From Paenibacillus nasutitermitis (lineage in GTDB: Bacteria; Bacillota; Bacilli; Paenibacillales; Paenibacillaceae), in contig NZ_BMHP01000003.1 of assembly GCF_014641075.1 (NCBI RefSeq), positions 930,001 to 994,000 on the forward strand: 64,000 nucleotides of DNA. Direction: 5' to 3'. A program made the position numbers and the translations under genes. Below are positions 24,144 to 32,764 of the stretch, one piece after another. Within the stretch, counting starts at the first letter, position 1; every line of letters begins with the position of its first letter. The notes beneath the pieces were generated by a model. The model had not been told where the DNA came from and made no database searches. It saw only the letters and a list, made by a program, of their open reading frames with translations.

Positions 24144-26558
24144 CTATTTGGGAGCAATTTCTCTGAGCCTGAGCCACCGGGGACGATAAATATCCCCATT
24201 GACCGTATTTGCCATCGCATCGGTCGAGTTGACATTATACGTAATCAGAAGCTCATCTTTGCCGGACAGATGGGGGTGAGCCTTGGCGTTGTAAGTTATG
24301 ATTCCTTGTCCGTCCTCCGGTTCCGGAGTGTGGAACAGCGGTGTCGCCGGACCGAACGGACCAACTGGCGAATCCGCAACGGCATAAGTGACCATACCGC
24401 CTATCGAATCCTTCTCATAGACGAGAAGATACTTGCCTTTCCATCGCCCTTCCTTCATAGGTGTGACGCTCAGTTCCGGAGAAACACCGTCCATCAGCGT
24501 CGCTGCTTCCTCCATACGCGTCGACCAAGCGCTCCCGTTCCAATACCGCCATGCCTGGAAAGTCTCCAGCTGCTCCGGAATCGTGCGAGCAGCAATGAGC
24601 CGTTTCACTCCCTTGGTGTCACTCTTGTACCCGTAGACATAAATGTATCCGTCCGGGTGGGGAGCACCCGCAAGCTCGGTGTTATCCATAATGCCGGCGG
24701 CGAATGTCATTTCGCTTCCGTCCGGGAGCTTCCGGTACAATGGCGTGTCGACTTGCTCCTGAATCTCATAGCGTGGACCGTCCGCTTCCAGCGGGACGGA
24801 TACCATGGACACGCCACCGATGGCGAACTGGAATCCGGGGGGCTGCGCCGGATCTTTCACCATCAGCAGCGGGAACAGGTAGAGCTTGTTCCCCCGGGCA
24901 ATTCCGTCCTGCAGCCAGTACCAGCTTCCAGGCATTGCCTTGGCGGCCGGCGTCTTCGGCGTGAACAAGGCGAGGTCCGCCGTCTTCGGCGCCCATTCGA
25001 ACCGGACCGCTGCCGGGTCCGGCAAGCTGCCGTCAAGCATCGCCACGGAATTGTTCACAATACCGCCCGATTCACGGGCATGTGACACCGGGTTGACGCT
25101 GCCGACATACGTATCGCTGAACAGAAACAGCGTCTTGATTGGTGCGGTGGCGCTGCCGGGAGCTTCGTTGCCATTAAGCGGAATCGAGAAGATGCCGTCC
25201 GCGCCCGTCCAGCCGTCATATCGGCTGAACAGCCCGGTCCATTCCTGCGCCGGCTCTGCGGCGATTCCCGCAGTGCTGTAGAAACGGAGCTCGCTTAACC
25301 CGTATAGCGCATGACCATCCGCTTCACCTTCCCAGTTTCCTGTCCCGGCTCCACCGGCCGGGACCAGCTTCACGTATCGGGCGGATGCACCGCCGAATTC
25401 AATCGGCTGACGCTTGCCGCCGTCCAGATTCGTGGCGGCCAGTTTCCCACTTCCATCCGCCTTTGCCAGTCTGTAGGGGTAACCTTCACCCTTCAGCTCG
25501 GTCCAATCGCGACGGTCGATCGAATAATAAATGCGGACGTTCTTCAAGCCCCGATCCGTCAGTATCTTGCCGGAACCATCTACCCCGTTGTAATTCCACG
25601 CCTGCATCTCCCCCAGCGGATAGGTTCCGCCCAGATCGACCGTCAGCGAAGCCGGTTCTTTCGCACCCGGGGACCCTGAGGACGCCAGCCACATCGTCCG
25701 AACGTCATTCCCATGGGTGTCGTGCTTGCCATTTACCCCCGACATGCCGTAATGGTTGACGACATGCTCGGGATGCGACGTTTCGCTGCCGGAAGAATCC
25801 ACCGCCTGAACGGGGCTGATGCCGCCTTTGTATACGACTTCCTCGGCGTATCTGTAAAAACGCGCCTCGCTTAGTCCGAAAATGCGCTCCTCCTGCCCGA
25901 TCGGAGACCAATTGCCCTTGCCGGGATCTGTATCGGCAACCAGCTTCACATATTGGGCGGGTATGCCGCCGAAACGTACAGGACTGCTGTGTCCGTCATT
26001 AAGATTGGTCGCCCGCAGACGGTCGGAGCCGTCCGCTTCGGCTAGCTGGAAGGGATAATCTCCCCCCTTGAGCTCCGACCATGAATCCCCATCCGCAGAA
26101 GTATAAATCCGGATGTTCTTCAGACCTCTATGAATAAAAGAGGATTTCGGCGAAGTCGTGTCCGCAAAATTGTAGTTCCACACCCACATTTCCCCAAGCG
26201 GCTGCACCTGGCCGAAATCAAATACAAGACTGGCCTGCTCCCCGTCTGCCGTTTCCACGCACCACATCGTTCCCGCCCGGTTGGTGTGCGTCTGGGATTT
26301 GGCCGCCGTTCCATACATACCAGACTGGTTGGCGGCATTTCCAGCTTTGCAGCCGTCCATCGCTTTGCCGGACGATTCGGCCACAGGAATGAATTCGCCG
26401 TATCCGGCATGATGCGGCACATCATCCACTTTATCCGCCATCCGCATGGCTGTGAACCAGACGGCGGCCGACATTACAGCGGCCAGTCCGGCAGCCGCGA
26501 ACCATTTTCCCCTGCGTCCCGTCATCCCGAAATCCACTTTCTTATTTTCACGGTCCAT
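24144..26558 (-). CDS. Membrane-anchored protein with two discoidin domains and DUF5005/DUF4185-like propeller
   Basis: 804 aa. A single N-terminal membrane segment (about residues 19-40) after a basic start anchors it facing outwards. Two F5/8 type C (discoidin, CBM32-like) domains follow at about 80-235 and 265-425; both have PLGEMWVWNYN/PLGEMQAWNYN, RGLKNIRIY/RGLKNVRIY and ARYVKLV-type strands. The propeller is about 435-804 (WTGADGIFSIPLNG, TLFLFSDTYVGSV, NAKAHPHLSGKDELLITYN). AAGGTGAG lies 5 nt before the ATG, and the gene starts 3 bp after the permease stop. It could be the first glycan-cutting or glycan-capturing step on the cell surface. Confidence 0.82.
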   Translation of the reverse strand: MDRENKKVDFGMTGRRGKWFAAAGLAAVMSAAVWFTAMRMADKVDDVPHHAGYGEFIPVAESSGKAMDGCKAGNAANQSGMYGTAAKSQTHTNRAGTMWCVETADGEQASLVFDFGQVQPLGEMWVWNYNFADTTSPKSSFIHRGLKNIRIYTSADGDSWSELKGGDYPFQLAEADGSDRLRATNLNDGHSSPVRFGGIPAQYVKLVADTDPGKGNWSPIGQEERIFGLSEARFYRYAEEVVYKGGISPVQAVDSSGSETSHPEHVVNHYGMSGVNGKHDTHGNDVRTMWLASSGSPGAKEPASLTVDLGGTYPLGEMQAWNYNGVDGSGKILTDRGLKNVRIYYSIDRRDWTELKGEGYPYRLAKADGSGKLAATNLDGGKRQPIEFGGASARYVKLVPAGGAGTGNWEGEADGHALYGLSELRFYSTAGIAAEPAQEWTGLFSRYDGWTGADGIFSIPLNGNEAPGSATAPIKTLFLFSDTYVGSVNPVSHARESGGIVNNSVAMLDGSLPDPAAVRFEWAPKTADLALFTPKTPAAKAMPGSWYWLQDGIARGNKLYLFPLLMVKDPAQPPGFQFAIGGVSMVSVPLEADGPRYEIQEQVDTPLYRKLPDGSEMTFAAGIMDNTELAGAPHPDGYIYVYGYKSDTKGVKRLIAARTIPEQLETFQAWRYWNGSAWSTRMEEAATLMDGVSPELSVTPMKEGRWKGKYLLVYEKDSIGGMVTYAVADSPVGPFGPATPLFHTPEPEDGQGIITYNAKAHPHLSGKDELLITYNVNSTDAMANTVNGDIYRPRWLRLREIAPK

Positions 26559-26561
26559 AAC

Positions 26562-27452
26562 TCACCTTTGTTCGGAGCCTTCGTAATAAACCCAACGGGA
26601 GCTCGTCTTGAGAATAATCAACGTGAACACCATCGTAATAAAGAGCAGCACCCAGGCAAGCGCGGACGCATAGCCCATCTGCAAATCCTTGAAAGCTTTG
26701 TTGTAGAGCAGGAAAGCGTAAAACAACGTCGAGTTGTTTGGGCCGCCGCCCGTCATGATATAGGCCTGAAGAAACACTTGGAAGCCGCCGAGAATGCCCA
26801 TGATCACATTGAAGAAGATCGTAGGCGTCAGCATCGGAAGCGTAATGTTCCAGAACTGCCGGAGACGTCCCGCGCCATCCACTTTGGCTGCCTCGTACAA
26901 CGTGCGCGGCACCCCCTGCAAACCGGCCAGATAAACGATCATGCCCCCGCCTACGGCCCACAGATTCATGAGCACCATGGAAGGCTTCGACCAATGCTCG
27001 TCGGTCAGCCAGCCTGGGCCGGTAATGCCGAAATTGGACAGGAACGAGTTGATAAGTCCGAAGTTGCCATCAAGAATCCACTGCCACAAGAGCGCGACAG
27101 CTACGCCCGACACGACGCTCGGCAGGAAGAAAATCGTTCGGAATAGCCGGATTCCCTTCACTTTCTGATTCATCAAAATCGCAATCAGCACGCCAAATGC
27201 GGTATTGAGCGGAACGCTGAGCGCCACGTAATACAAGGTATTGCCTAAGCTTTTATAGAAAAGCGGGTCTTCGGTGAACATGATTTTGTAATTCAGCAGC
27301 CCGACCCATTTGGGCGAGTTGTACATATTGTAGGAGGTAAAACTCAGGTACAGCGAAAACAGGATCGGAAAAGCCATAAATACCAGAAAACCGAGCAACC
27401 CCGGCGAAAAAAACAAATACCCGTTCAGGGCTTCCCTCGTGCTCAATTTCAT
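26562..27452 (-). CDS. Sugar ABC transporter permease (MalF/LacF type)
   Basis: 296-aa inner-membrane permease with six predicted helices. The EAA loop reads YEAAKVDGAGRLRQFWNITLPML. Start at 27452 is supported by GAGGGA 8 nt upstream; a second ATG at 27470 is possible. It follows the solute-binding protein gene after a 116-bp spacer that holds a stem-loop. It pairs with the MalG-like permease at 29045. No ATPase gene lies in the locus, so a shared MsmX-like ATPase is likely (family knowledge). Confidence 0.93.
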   Translation of the reverse strand: MKLSTREALNGYLFFSPGLLGFLVFMAFPILFSLYLSFTSYNMYNSPKWVGLLNYKIMFTEDPLFYKSLGNTLYYVALSVPLNTAFGVLIAILMNQKVKGIRLFRTIFFLPSVVSGVAVALLWQWILDGNFGLINSFLSNFGITGPGWLTDEHWSKPSMVLMNLWAVGGGMIVYLAGLQGVPRTLYEAAKVDGAGRLRQFWNITLPMLTPTIFFNVIMGILGGFQVFLQAYIMTGGGPNNSTLFYAFLLYNKAFKDLQMGYASALAWVLLFITMVFTLIILKTSSRWVYYEGSEQR

Positions 27453-27494
27453 CGGACGCTTCCCTCGCATGGCGGACCGGGCCCCTTTCTGTTT

Positions 27495-27533
27495 AAATTC
27501 GTCCGTCTGCCGGTTAAGCGGACGGACGAATTT
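27495..27533 (-). other. Intercistronic stem-loop after the solute-binding protein gene
   Basis: Perfect 13-bp stem (27495-27507 with 27521-27533), 13-nt loop, no T-run. Such hairpins after binding-protein genes often protect the upstream message or attenuate downstream reading; the position fits, the effect is inferred. Confidence 0.65.
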
Positions 27534-27568
27534 CGAAATGCTCTGTTGCTGCTGCTTCTTGCCCGAAA

Positions 27569-28930
27569 TTACTGCGTCTTGCCGAAGTTAGCCAGAGCGT
27601 TCTCGGCGTTTTTCTGCGCTTCATCGAGTGCTTTCTGCGGATCCTTGCCGGAGTTCAGCACCGACTGCTCGACCGGATCGAGATTGCCATGCCACGAAGG
27701 CATAGCCTCCACATACTCGATAAATCTCGAAACCTTCATCTGATCGACGATCATTTTCCAATTCTCATCGTTCATAAATTTCGGATCCTGCGCCGCTTTC
27801 ACGTTGGATACGAGAGAGCCGGAAGCTTCATGAATCTTGACTTGCACGTCCGCGCTCGTCAAATATTTCATCAGTTCCCATGCGGCTGCGGCACGCTTGT
27901 CGTCCTTGTTGTTCACGAGCTCCAGATCGAATCCGGCCGACCAGCTTGCTGGTGTCTTCGTGTAAGGGATCGGGGCGATGCCGAACTCCATATCCGGGGC
28001 GCGCGTCTTGATATCCTGGTAAAGATTGTTCACGTCCACTACCATGGCCGCTTTGCCGGCAATGAAGGGGCTGAAGCCAAGCGCGCTTGCCTGAGAATTG
28101 AAGGCGGACATTGCTTTCACACCGTATTTATCCTGTATTTTCTTCATCCACGTCAATGCTTCCACGTTCTCCGGTTTGTTGAAGGTCGGCTTCCCTTGGT
28201 CATCCCAGAAGCCGCCGCCGTTCGCCCAAGCCATCGTCCACAGGTGAAGATTGCCGATCGACGGGGAGAATCCGATAACGTCGAGCATTTTCTTATCGTT
28301 CCACTTCGTCAGCTTGTCGGCGTATTGCTCCAGCTCATCCCAATTGGCTGGCGGCTTGTTCGGGTCCAATCCCGCATCCTTGAACATCTTCTTGTTGTAA
28401 TAGAGCACTCGTACGTCCGTGTCGTTGGGCATGCCGAACATTTTGCCATCATACTTCATCTTGTCGACCAGCACCGGGAAGAAATCAGCCAGATTGACGC
28501 CGTCCTTCTCGATGAACGAATCCACGTTCAGAATCGCACCGGACTTGGCGCGGGAAGGCAGCGTGCTGGTGTCGTTAAGCGCAAGATCGGGGCCGCTGCC
28601 GGCTGCCATGGCTGTCGATAGCTTCGTCCAATAATCGAAGAAATTGACGCCGAGCTGGTCGACCGTGATGTTTTTGTGCTCCTTCTGAAAGTCAGCGAGC
28701 AGCTGATCCATCAGCGTTTTCATCGGACCATCGGAATAGATGTGCCAGAAGGAGATCTTGACCGGCTCCGCCGTATCGGCTGGAGCTGTCGTTTCCCCGG
28801 ACGGAGAGTTGCTTGGTGACGGCTCCGCGTTCCCGGCCGGCTTGTTGTTATTGGAGCTGGAGCACGCCGAGAGCAATGAAACAAACAGAAGTACGGCGAT
28901 AAGAATAAATGCGCTTTTTTTAATATTCAT
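27569..28930 (-). CDS. Sugar ABC transporter solute-binding lipoprotein
   Basis: 453-aa extracellular binding protein of the UgpB/MalE-like family 1. Signal peptide with lipobox LLSAC (about residues 19-23) followed by a Ser/Asn/Pro-rich linker. Ligand-binding fold features include TLPSRAKSG, GMPNDTDVRVLYYNKKMF and AAWELMKYLTS. The start at 28930 follows GGGAGG at 7 nt; a longer ATG at 28945 has no ribosome site. It is flanked by its two permeases, in the unusual order permease, binding protein, permease. Confidence 0.94.
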   Translation of the reverse strand: MNIKKSAFILIAVLLFVSLLSACSSSNNNKPAGNAEPSPSNSPSGETTAPADTAEPVKISFWHIYSDGPMKTLMDQLLADFQKEHKNITVDQLGVNFFDYWTKLSTAMAAGSGPDLALNDTSTLPSRAKSGAILNVDSFIEKDGVNLADFFPVLVDKMKYDGKMFGMPNDTDVRVLYYNKKMFKDAGLDPNKPPANWDELEQYADKLTKWNDKKMLDVIGFSPSIGNLHLWTMAWANGGGFWDDQGKPTFNKPENVEALTWMKKIQDKYGVKAMSAFNSQASALGFSPFIAGKAAMVVDVNNLYQDIKTRAPDMEFGIAPIPYTKTPASWSAGFDLELVNNKDDKRAAAAWELMKYLTSADVQVKIHEASGSLVSNVKAAQDPKFMNDENWKMIVDQMKVSRFIEYVEAMPSWHGNLDPVEQSVLNSGKDPQKALDEAQKNAENALANFGKTQ

Positions 28931-29044
28931 GGTTTGACCTCCCACAGAATGGTTCGTTCTTCTATCATGCGATTGCGGACACTGCTTCGATTCTTATGCG
29001 GAAACCAGCATTCCCCCTTTCCCCAATACGGGGAATCGTTATCG

Positions 29045-29881
29045 TTACCCCTTCACTCCTGTCAGCGTAACCCCTTCGATAAAGTAGCGTTGGAAGGAGA
29101 AAAACAGGGCGATCGTCGGGAGCATGACCAGCAAGGAAGCGGCCATCATGACATTCCAGCGGGTTCCGAACTGCTGTTGGAAGCTTCTCAGTCCAAGCGC
29201 AAGCGTGAAGTCCTGTGGATTGTTCAAATAAATCAGCGGACCGAGAAAGTCGTTCCAGGTAAGCGTAAAGGTGAATATCCCCAAGGTGGCCAGGGCCGGT
29301 TTGGAGAGAGGAATGAAGATCCTCCACCAGATGTACACTTCGGAACAGCCGTCGATTTTGGCCGCCTCGCTCATCTCCTTCGGAATGGTCAGGAAAAATT
29401 GCCGGACCAGGAAAATATAAAAAGCGCTGCCGAAGAAGAACGGTACAATGAGTGGAAGATACGTGTTCACCCACCCGAGCTCCTTGAACAGGATGAACAG
29501 CGGAATCATCGTCACCTGGGAAGGCAGCATCATTGTTGCAAGCAGGATGATGAACCACGCGTCCCGCCCCGGCCAACGCAGCCTTGCGAAGGCATAAGCG
29601 ATGAAGGATGATGACATCAGCGAGCCGATCATCGCCATCAGAGTTATAAAAACTGTATTCAACGTGTACCGGAAAAATGGAAACGTCTGGACGGCTTTCT
29701 TGTAATTGTCCCAGTGAAACGGATCGGGAATCCACTTCGGAGGAATATCGAACAGTACCATATCCCCTTTGAGAGAGGTGGACAACAGCCACACGAGCGG
29801 CAAAATAAAGATGAGGCTGCCTATAATGAGCAAGCCGTAAACTAGGAAACGATGAATGACTTCGCCCGGTTTCATTACCAT
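29045..29881 (-). CDS. Sugar ABC transporter permease (MalG type)
   Basis: 278 aa, six helices. The EAA loop is EAAKIDGCSEVYIWWRIFIPLSKPAL, and WNDFLGPL precedes the last helices. AGGAGAT is 6-8 nt before the ATG at 29881. It is the first gene of the seven-gene operon running down to 18902. A cre-like sequence sits 27 bp upstream. Confidence 0.94.
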   Translation of the reverse strand: MVMKPGEVIHRFLVYGLLIIGSLIFILPLVWLLSTSLKGDMVLFDIPPKWIPDPFHWDNYKKAVQTFPFFRYTLNTVFITLMAMIGSLMSSSFIAYAFARLRWPGRDAWFIILLATMMLPSQVTMIPLFILFKELGWVNTYLPLIVPFFFGSAFYIFLVRQFFLTIPKEMSEAAKIDGCSEVYIWWRIFIPLSKPALATLGIFTFTLTWNDFLGPLIYLNNPQDFTLALGLRSFQQQFGTRWNVMMAASLLVMLPTIALFFSFQRYFIEGVTLTGVKG

Positions 29882-29907
29882 TTTGTGATCTCCTCATATC
29901 GTTTGTT

Positions 29908-29921
29908 TGTATCCGCTTTCA
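29908..29921. promoter_or_regulatory. Possible cre site (CcpA) upstream of the glycan operon
   Basis: TGTATCCGCTTTCA differs from the consensus TGWAANCGNTNWCA at one position. It lies 27-40 bp upstream of the first permease start, beside a possible -10 (TATATT on the minus strand, near 29925). A role in carbon catabolite repression fits the gene content. Confidence 0.4.
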
Positions 29922-30079
29922 ACAATATACACAGTTTACGCGTTATTCCCGGACGTGTCTTTTTGTTTCTTGGCCTAATTTTTATAATATGGAGACATCG
30001 TTTCCGGGGCAGAGCTTGTTCCGATTCACATAGAAACCGTCACTGATAACAACCGCAGTTGAATGGAAAAAAGGCCATT

Positions 30080-30160
30080 AAGGAGCTTGCAATGGGTTAT
30101 AAGCGTCAATCGGGCTTCGGGCTTCGAGTGCGGCTTGTCCCATTATTTAGCAAGCTCCTT
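30080..30160. repeat. Long inverted repeat/terminator-like hairpin
   Basis: AAGGAGCTTGC (30080-30090) pairs with GCAAGCTCCTT (30150-30160); AATGGG (30091-30096) pairs with CCCATT (30139-30144). T-rich sequence follows on both strands. It lies 33 bp beyond the stop of the DUF948 gene and probably terminates it, but the about 40-nt apical region is long for a plain terminator. Confidence 0.55.
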
Positions 30161-30192
30161 TCTTTTTCTCCGGCCCCGCCTTACGTCCCAAG

Positions 30193-30552
30193 CTATTTCA
30201 TCTTGATCTGCACCTGCGGATTACGCGGCGCATCCTTGGCCGCATGGACCTGCTTGGCAGCTTGTCTGAAGGAATGGGTCACGTTCTGAATCACTTCACC
30301 TACATCGTGGGCGGATTCCAGCAGCGGGTCCACGTTTTTCATTTTCCCCTTCACATCCACGGTAATCTGGTTCGCGGTATGAATCAGCTGATTCGCTTCT
30401 TTGGTTAAGCCGTGAACCGCATTCCTTACCTCTGCAAGCGTCTTATTCGTCTCCCCGAGCGTTACCATTCCCTTCTGCAAAGTCTGAATCAGATAAACGA
30501 CCAGGCCGACAAAAGCAACCGAAGCGGCAGCTATACTCCATTGAATAATCAT
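30193..30552 (-). CDS. DUF948-type membrane protein (YtxG-like)
   Basis: 119 aa. One N-terminal membrane helix (about residues 5-24), then an amphipathic coiled-coil region (GETNKTLAEVRNAVHGLTKE, then HTANQITVDVKGKM) characteristic of DUF948. In Bacillus, YtxG/YtxH proteins of this type belong to the general-stress group (family knowledge). CAGGAG lies 8 nt upstream of the ATG. Monocistronic. Confidence 0.82.
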   Translation of the reverse strand: MIIQWSIAAASVAFVGLVVYLIQTLQKGMVTLGETNKTLAEVRNAVHGLTKEANQLIHTANQITVDVKGKMKNVDPLLESAHDVGEVIQNVTHSFRQAAKQVHAAKDAPRNPQVQIKMK

Positions 30553-30931
30553 ATCTCAACTCCTGTTCTTATTATGTAACAGGCTATGTCCGAGGAGGCC
30601 TGGACATTCCAAATTGCCCGCATTCGTCTCCGACGGACGCGATCTGACAACAATTAAACCGGAGCCGCCTATTTCGACAGCAACCGGAATTCTTTATACA
30701 ACAAGCTTCGACGCCGCTTGTATGAATACAGGTCAAATGAATCATAATGGTTAAGATAACATGATTCGACATTCGAGCCGTTTCGCCAATTCCCTCGCGG
30801 AATATTGTTTCAACCGTTTTTAAAAGGCATGATGAAGCTCTATTATTTGCAGGAGGGGCTGGTTCAAGCGTATGTCCTCCCGTGTATACAAGGGTAACCA
30901 TAAATCTACTCAAAAAGGAGTCTTTCTTACG
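30553..30931. other. Intergenic region between DUF948 and SDR genes
   Basis: No gene recognised. A loose promoter-like pair TTGTAT (about 30718) and CATAAT (about 30743), 18-19 nt apart, points toward the SDR gene, leaving a long leader of about 180 nt in which I see no known riboswitch. Confidence 0.35.
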
Positions 30932-31729
30932 ATGAGCAACGAACAACGTTTGCAAGGCAAAGTAGCTGTCATTACAGGTGGGGGCTCCGGCATCGGAAAA
31001 GGCACGGCCTTGAAGCTGGCAAAGCACGGAGCAGCAATCTGCATGCTGGACCGAACGCCGGAGAATGCCAATAAAGTCAAAAAACAGATCGAAGCGATGG
31101 GCGGCCGGGCGGAAGTGTTCGAAACGGATGTTGCTGTTCCCGAAATGATCGAGAAAGGGATGCAGCAAGCGGCCGAAAAGTTTGGAAAGATTGATATTGT
31201 ATTTGCCAATGCAGGGATTAACGGCAAGTGGGCCGCGCTGGAGGAGCTCGGTGTGGACGATTGGGATCAGACGCTATCGATCAATCTGCGCGGCACCTTT
31301 TTGACATTGAAATACGCGGTCCCTTATTTGAAGAAAAATGGCGGCGGCAGCGTCATTATAACCAGCTCCGTCAACGGCAACCGGATCTTCTCGAATACGG
31401 GCGCTACCGCTTACAGCGCAAGCAAAGCGGGCCAGGTGGCCATAATGAAGATGACCGCGCTGGAGCTGGGTCCATCCCATATCCGCGTGAACGCAATCTG
31501 TCCGGGTGCGATCGAGACCAATATCGATGAGAATACCGATATTTCGCCTACGCTGGATGACGTGAAGCTGGAGGTTCAGTTTCCGGAAGGCAGCCAGCCG
31601 CTGGAAGGACATTCGGGCAGCATTGAGCAGTGCGGGGATCTGGTGCTGTTTCTGGCTTCCGATGAATCGTCCCATATCAGCGGCACGGAAATCTATATCG
31701 ATGGAGCGGAGTCATTGATTCGCGGCTAG
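30932..31729 (+). CDS. SDR-family oxidoreductase
   Basis: 265-aa short-chain dehydrogenase/reductase, classical type. Cofactor motif TGGGSGIG (residues about 14-21), NAG motif in FANAGINGKW, catalytic Ser in TSSVNG and Tyr-Lys in AYSASKAG. Asp after the second strand (CMLDRT) favours NAD(H). AAGGAG lies 11 nt before the ATG. The frame is open to 30872 without a ribosome site. The aldo/keto reductase begins 45 bp downstream and probably shares the transcript; together they suggest oxidation and reduction of a sugar or polyol. Confidence 0.92.
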   Translation: MSNEQRLQGKVAVITGGGSGIGKGTALKLAKHGAAICMLDRTPENANKVKKQIEAMGGRAEVFETDVAVPEMIEKGMQQAAEKFGKIDIVFANAGINGKWAALEELGVDDWDQTLSINLRGTFLTLKYAVPYLKKNGGGSVIITSSVNGNRIFSNTGATAYSASKAGQVAIMKMTALELGPSHIRVNAICPGAIETNIDENTDISPTLDDVKLEVQFPEGSQPLEGHSGSIEQCGDLVLFLASDESSHISGTEIYIDGAESLIRG

Positions 31730-31773
31730 ATGAAGGCATGGTTAGCGGAATCATACGTGGAGGTAGATGGATA

Positions 31774-32676
31774 ATGGAGAAAAGAAAATTCGGCAGAACG
31801 GATATGCAGGTATCGGTGCTTGGTTTTGGAGCTGCTGAAATCGGAATGAAAAGCTATGACCTATCGCAAAAAGAAGCCGATTTGCTCCTGCACACGGCTC
31901 TGGAGCAAGGGATTAATGTGATCGACACCGCATCCAGCTATAAGTCCAGCGAAGCATTGCTCGGTAATGCTTTAGCAGGACGGCGCAGCGACTATTATCT
32001 CTTCAGTAAATGCGGAGAGGGGACAAGCGTCGGACTGGATTATCCCGATTGGGATGCCCGGAACGTCCGGCCCAGCGTAGAGCGCAGCCTGTCCGAGCTC
32101 AAGACGGATTATCTGGATCTGGTGCTGATTCACAGCTGTTCCGAGGCTATTCTGCGGCAGGGCGATCTGATTGCCGCTGTACAAAAGTTGAAGGAGGATG
32201 GACTGGTCCGCTATATCGGATACAGCGGCGACAGTACCGATGCCCTGTATGCCATCCGGACTGACATCTTCGATGCATTGGAAACCTCCATCAATGTCGC
32301 AGACCAGCAAGCGATATCGCTTACGCTTAAAGAAGCGCAAACCAGACAGATGGGCATAATCGCCAAGCGTCCTATCGCCAATGCGGTCTGGATGCGCCAA
32401 GGTCTGGAGAATGCGCCTGATCCCTATATCGAGCGGCTGGCAAAGTTGGATTTCCCTTTCCTTCAGGGCGATAAGGACAAGATAACGGAAATCGCGCTGC
32501 GTTTTGTTTTGTCCGTGCCGCAGGTAGATACCGCTATCGTCGGAACGACCAAGCCCGAGCATCTGCTGCTTAATGTGCTTCATGCCTCAAACGGAGCTTT
32601 GAGCGGAAGCGAAATGGATATGATCCTGAACCGCTGGAAAGAAGTAGCCGAGCCTGCCTGGGCAGGGCTGACCTGA
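31774..32676 (+). CDS. Aldo/keto reductase
   Basis: 300-aa NAD(P)H-dependent reductase with an (alpha/beta)8 barrel. Catalytic tetrad recognisable: Asp in NVIDTASSY with its Tyr, Lys in YYLFSKCG and His in LDLVLIHSC. The C-terminal cofactor segment VDTAIVGTTKPEHL is typical. GGAGG lies 10 nt before the ATG at 31774. Followed by a clear terminator. Confidence 0.92.
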   Translation: MEKRKFGRTDMQVSVLGFGAAEIGMKSYDLSQKEADLLLHTALEQGINVIDTASSYKSSEALLGNALAGRRSDYYLFSKCGEGTSVGLDYPDWDARNVRPSVERSLSELKTDYLDLVLIHSCSEAILRQGDLIAAVQKLKEDGLVRYIGYSGDSTDALYAIRTDIFDALETSINVADQQAISLTLKEAQTRQMGIIAKRPIANAVWMRQGLENAPDPYIERLAKLDFPFLQGDKDKITEIALRFVLSVPQVDTAIVGTTKPEHLLLNVLHASNGALSGSEMDMILNRWKEVAEPAWAGLT

Positions 32677-32726
32677 TCCTTGCTCCGTCGCAGCGGCCAA
32701 TTTTATCCGCTTTAAGCCCAAAAAGA

Positions 32727-32758
32727 GATACTGCGATCTTTGCAGTATCCCTTTTTTT
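32727..32758 (+). terminator. Intrinsic terminator
   Basis: 8-bp stem GATACTGC / GCAGTATC (32727-32734 with 32742-32749) followed by T7; ends the SDR/aldo-keto reductase unit. Confidence 0.85.
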
Positions 32759-32764
32759 ATTCGG

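Noticed and set aside
22608..26558. Firm call of GH183 endo-D-arabinanase for the two propeller proteins
   Set aside because: The fold resembles DUF4185/DUF5005, but I cannot verify catalytic residues; activity left open.
26130..27146. 338-aa open frame on the plus strand
   Set aside because: Shadow of the discoidin/propeller gene and the sugar permease on the other strand; His/Arg-rich composition typical of antisense frames.
27689..28621. 310-aa open frame on the plus strand
   Set aside because: Antisense of the solute-binding lipoprotein gene, without start signals.
30059..30289. 76-aa plus-strand open frame
   Set aside because: Covers the large inverted repeat and the end of the DUF948 gene; no start signal.
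30584..31168. 194-aa minus-strand open frame
   Set aside because: Overlaps the SDR gene antisense and has unlikely composition.
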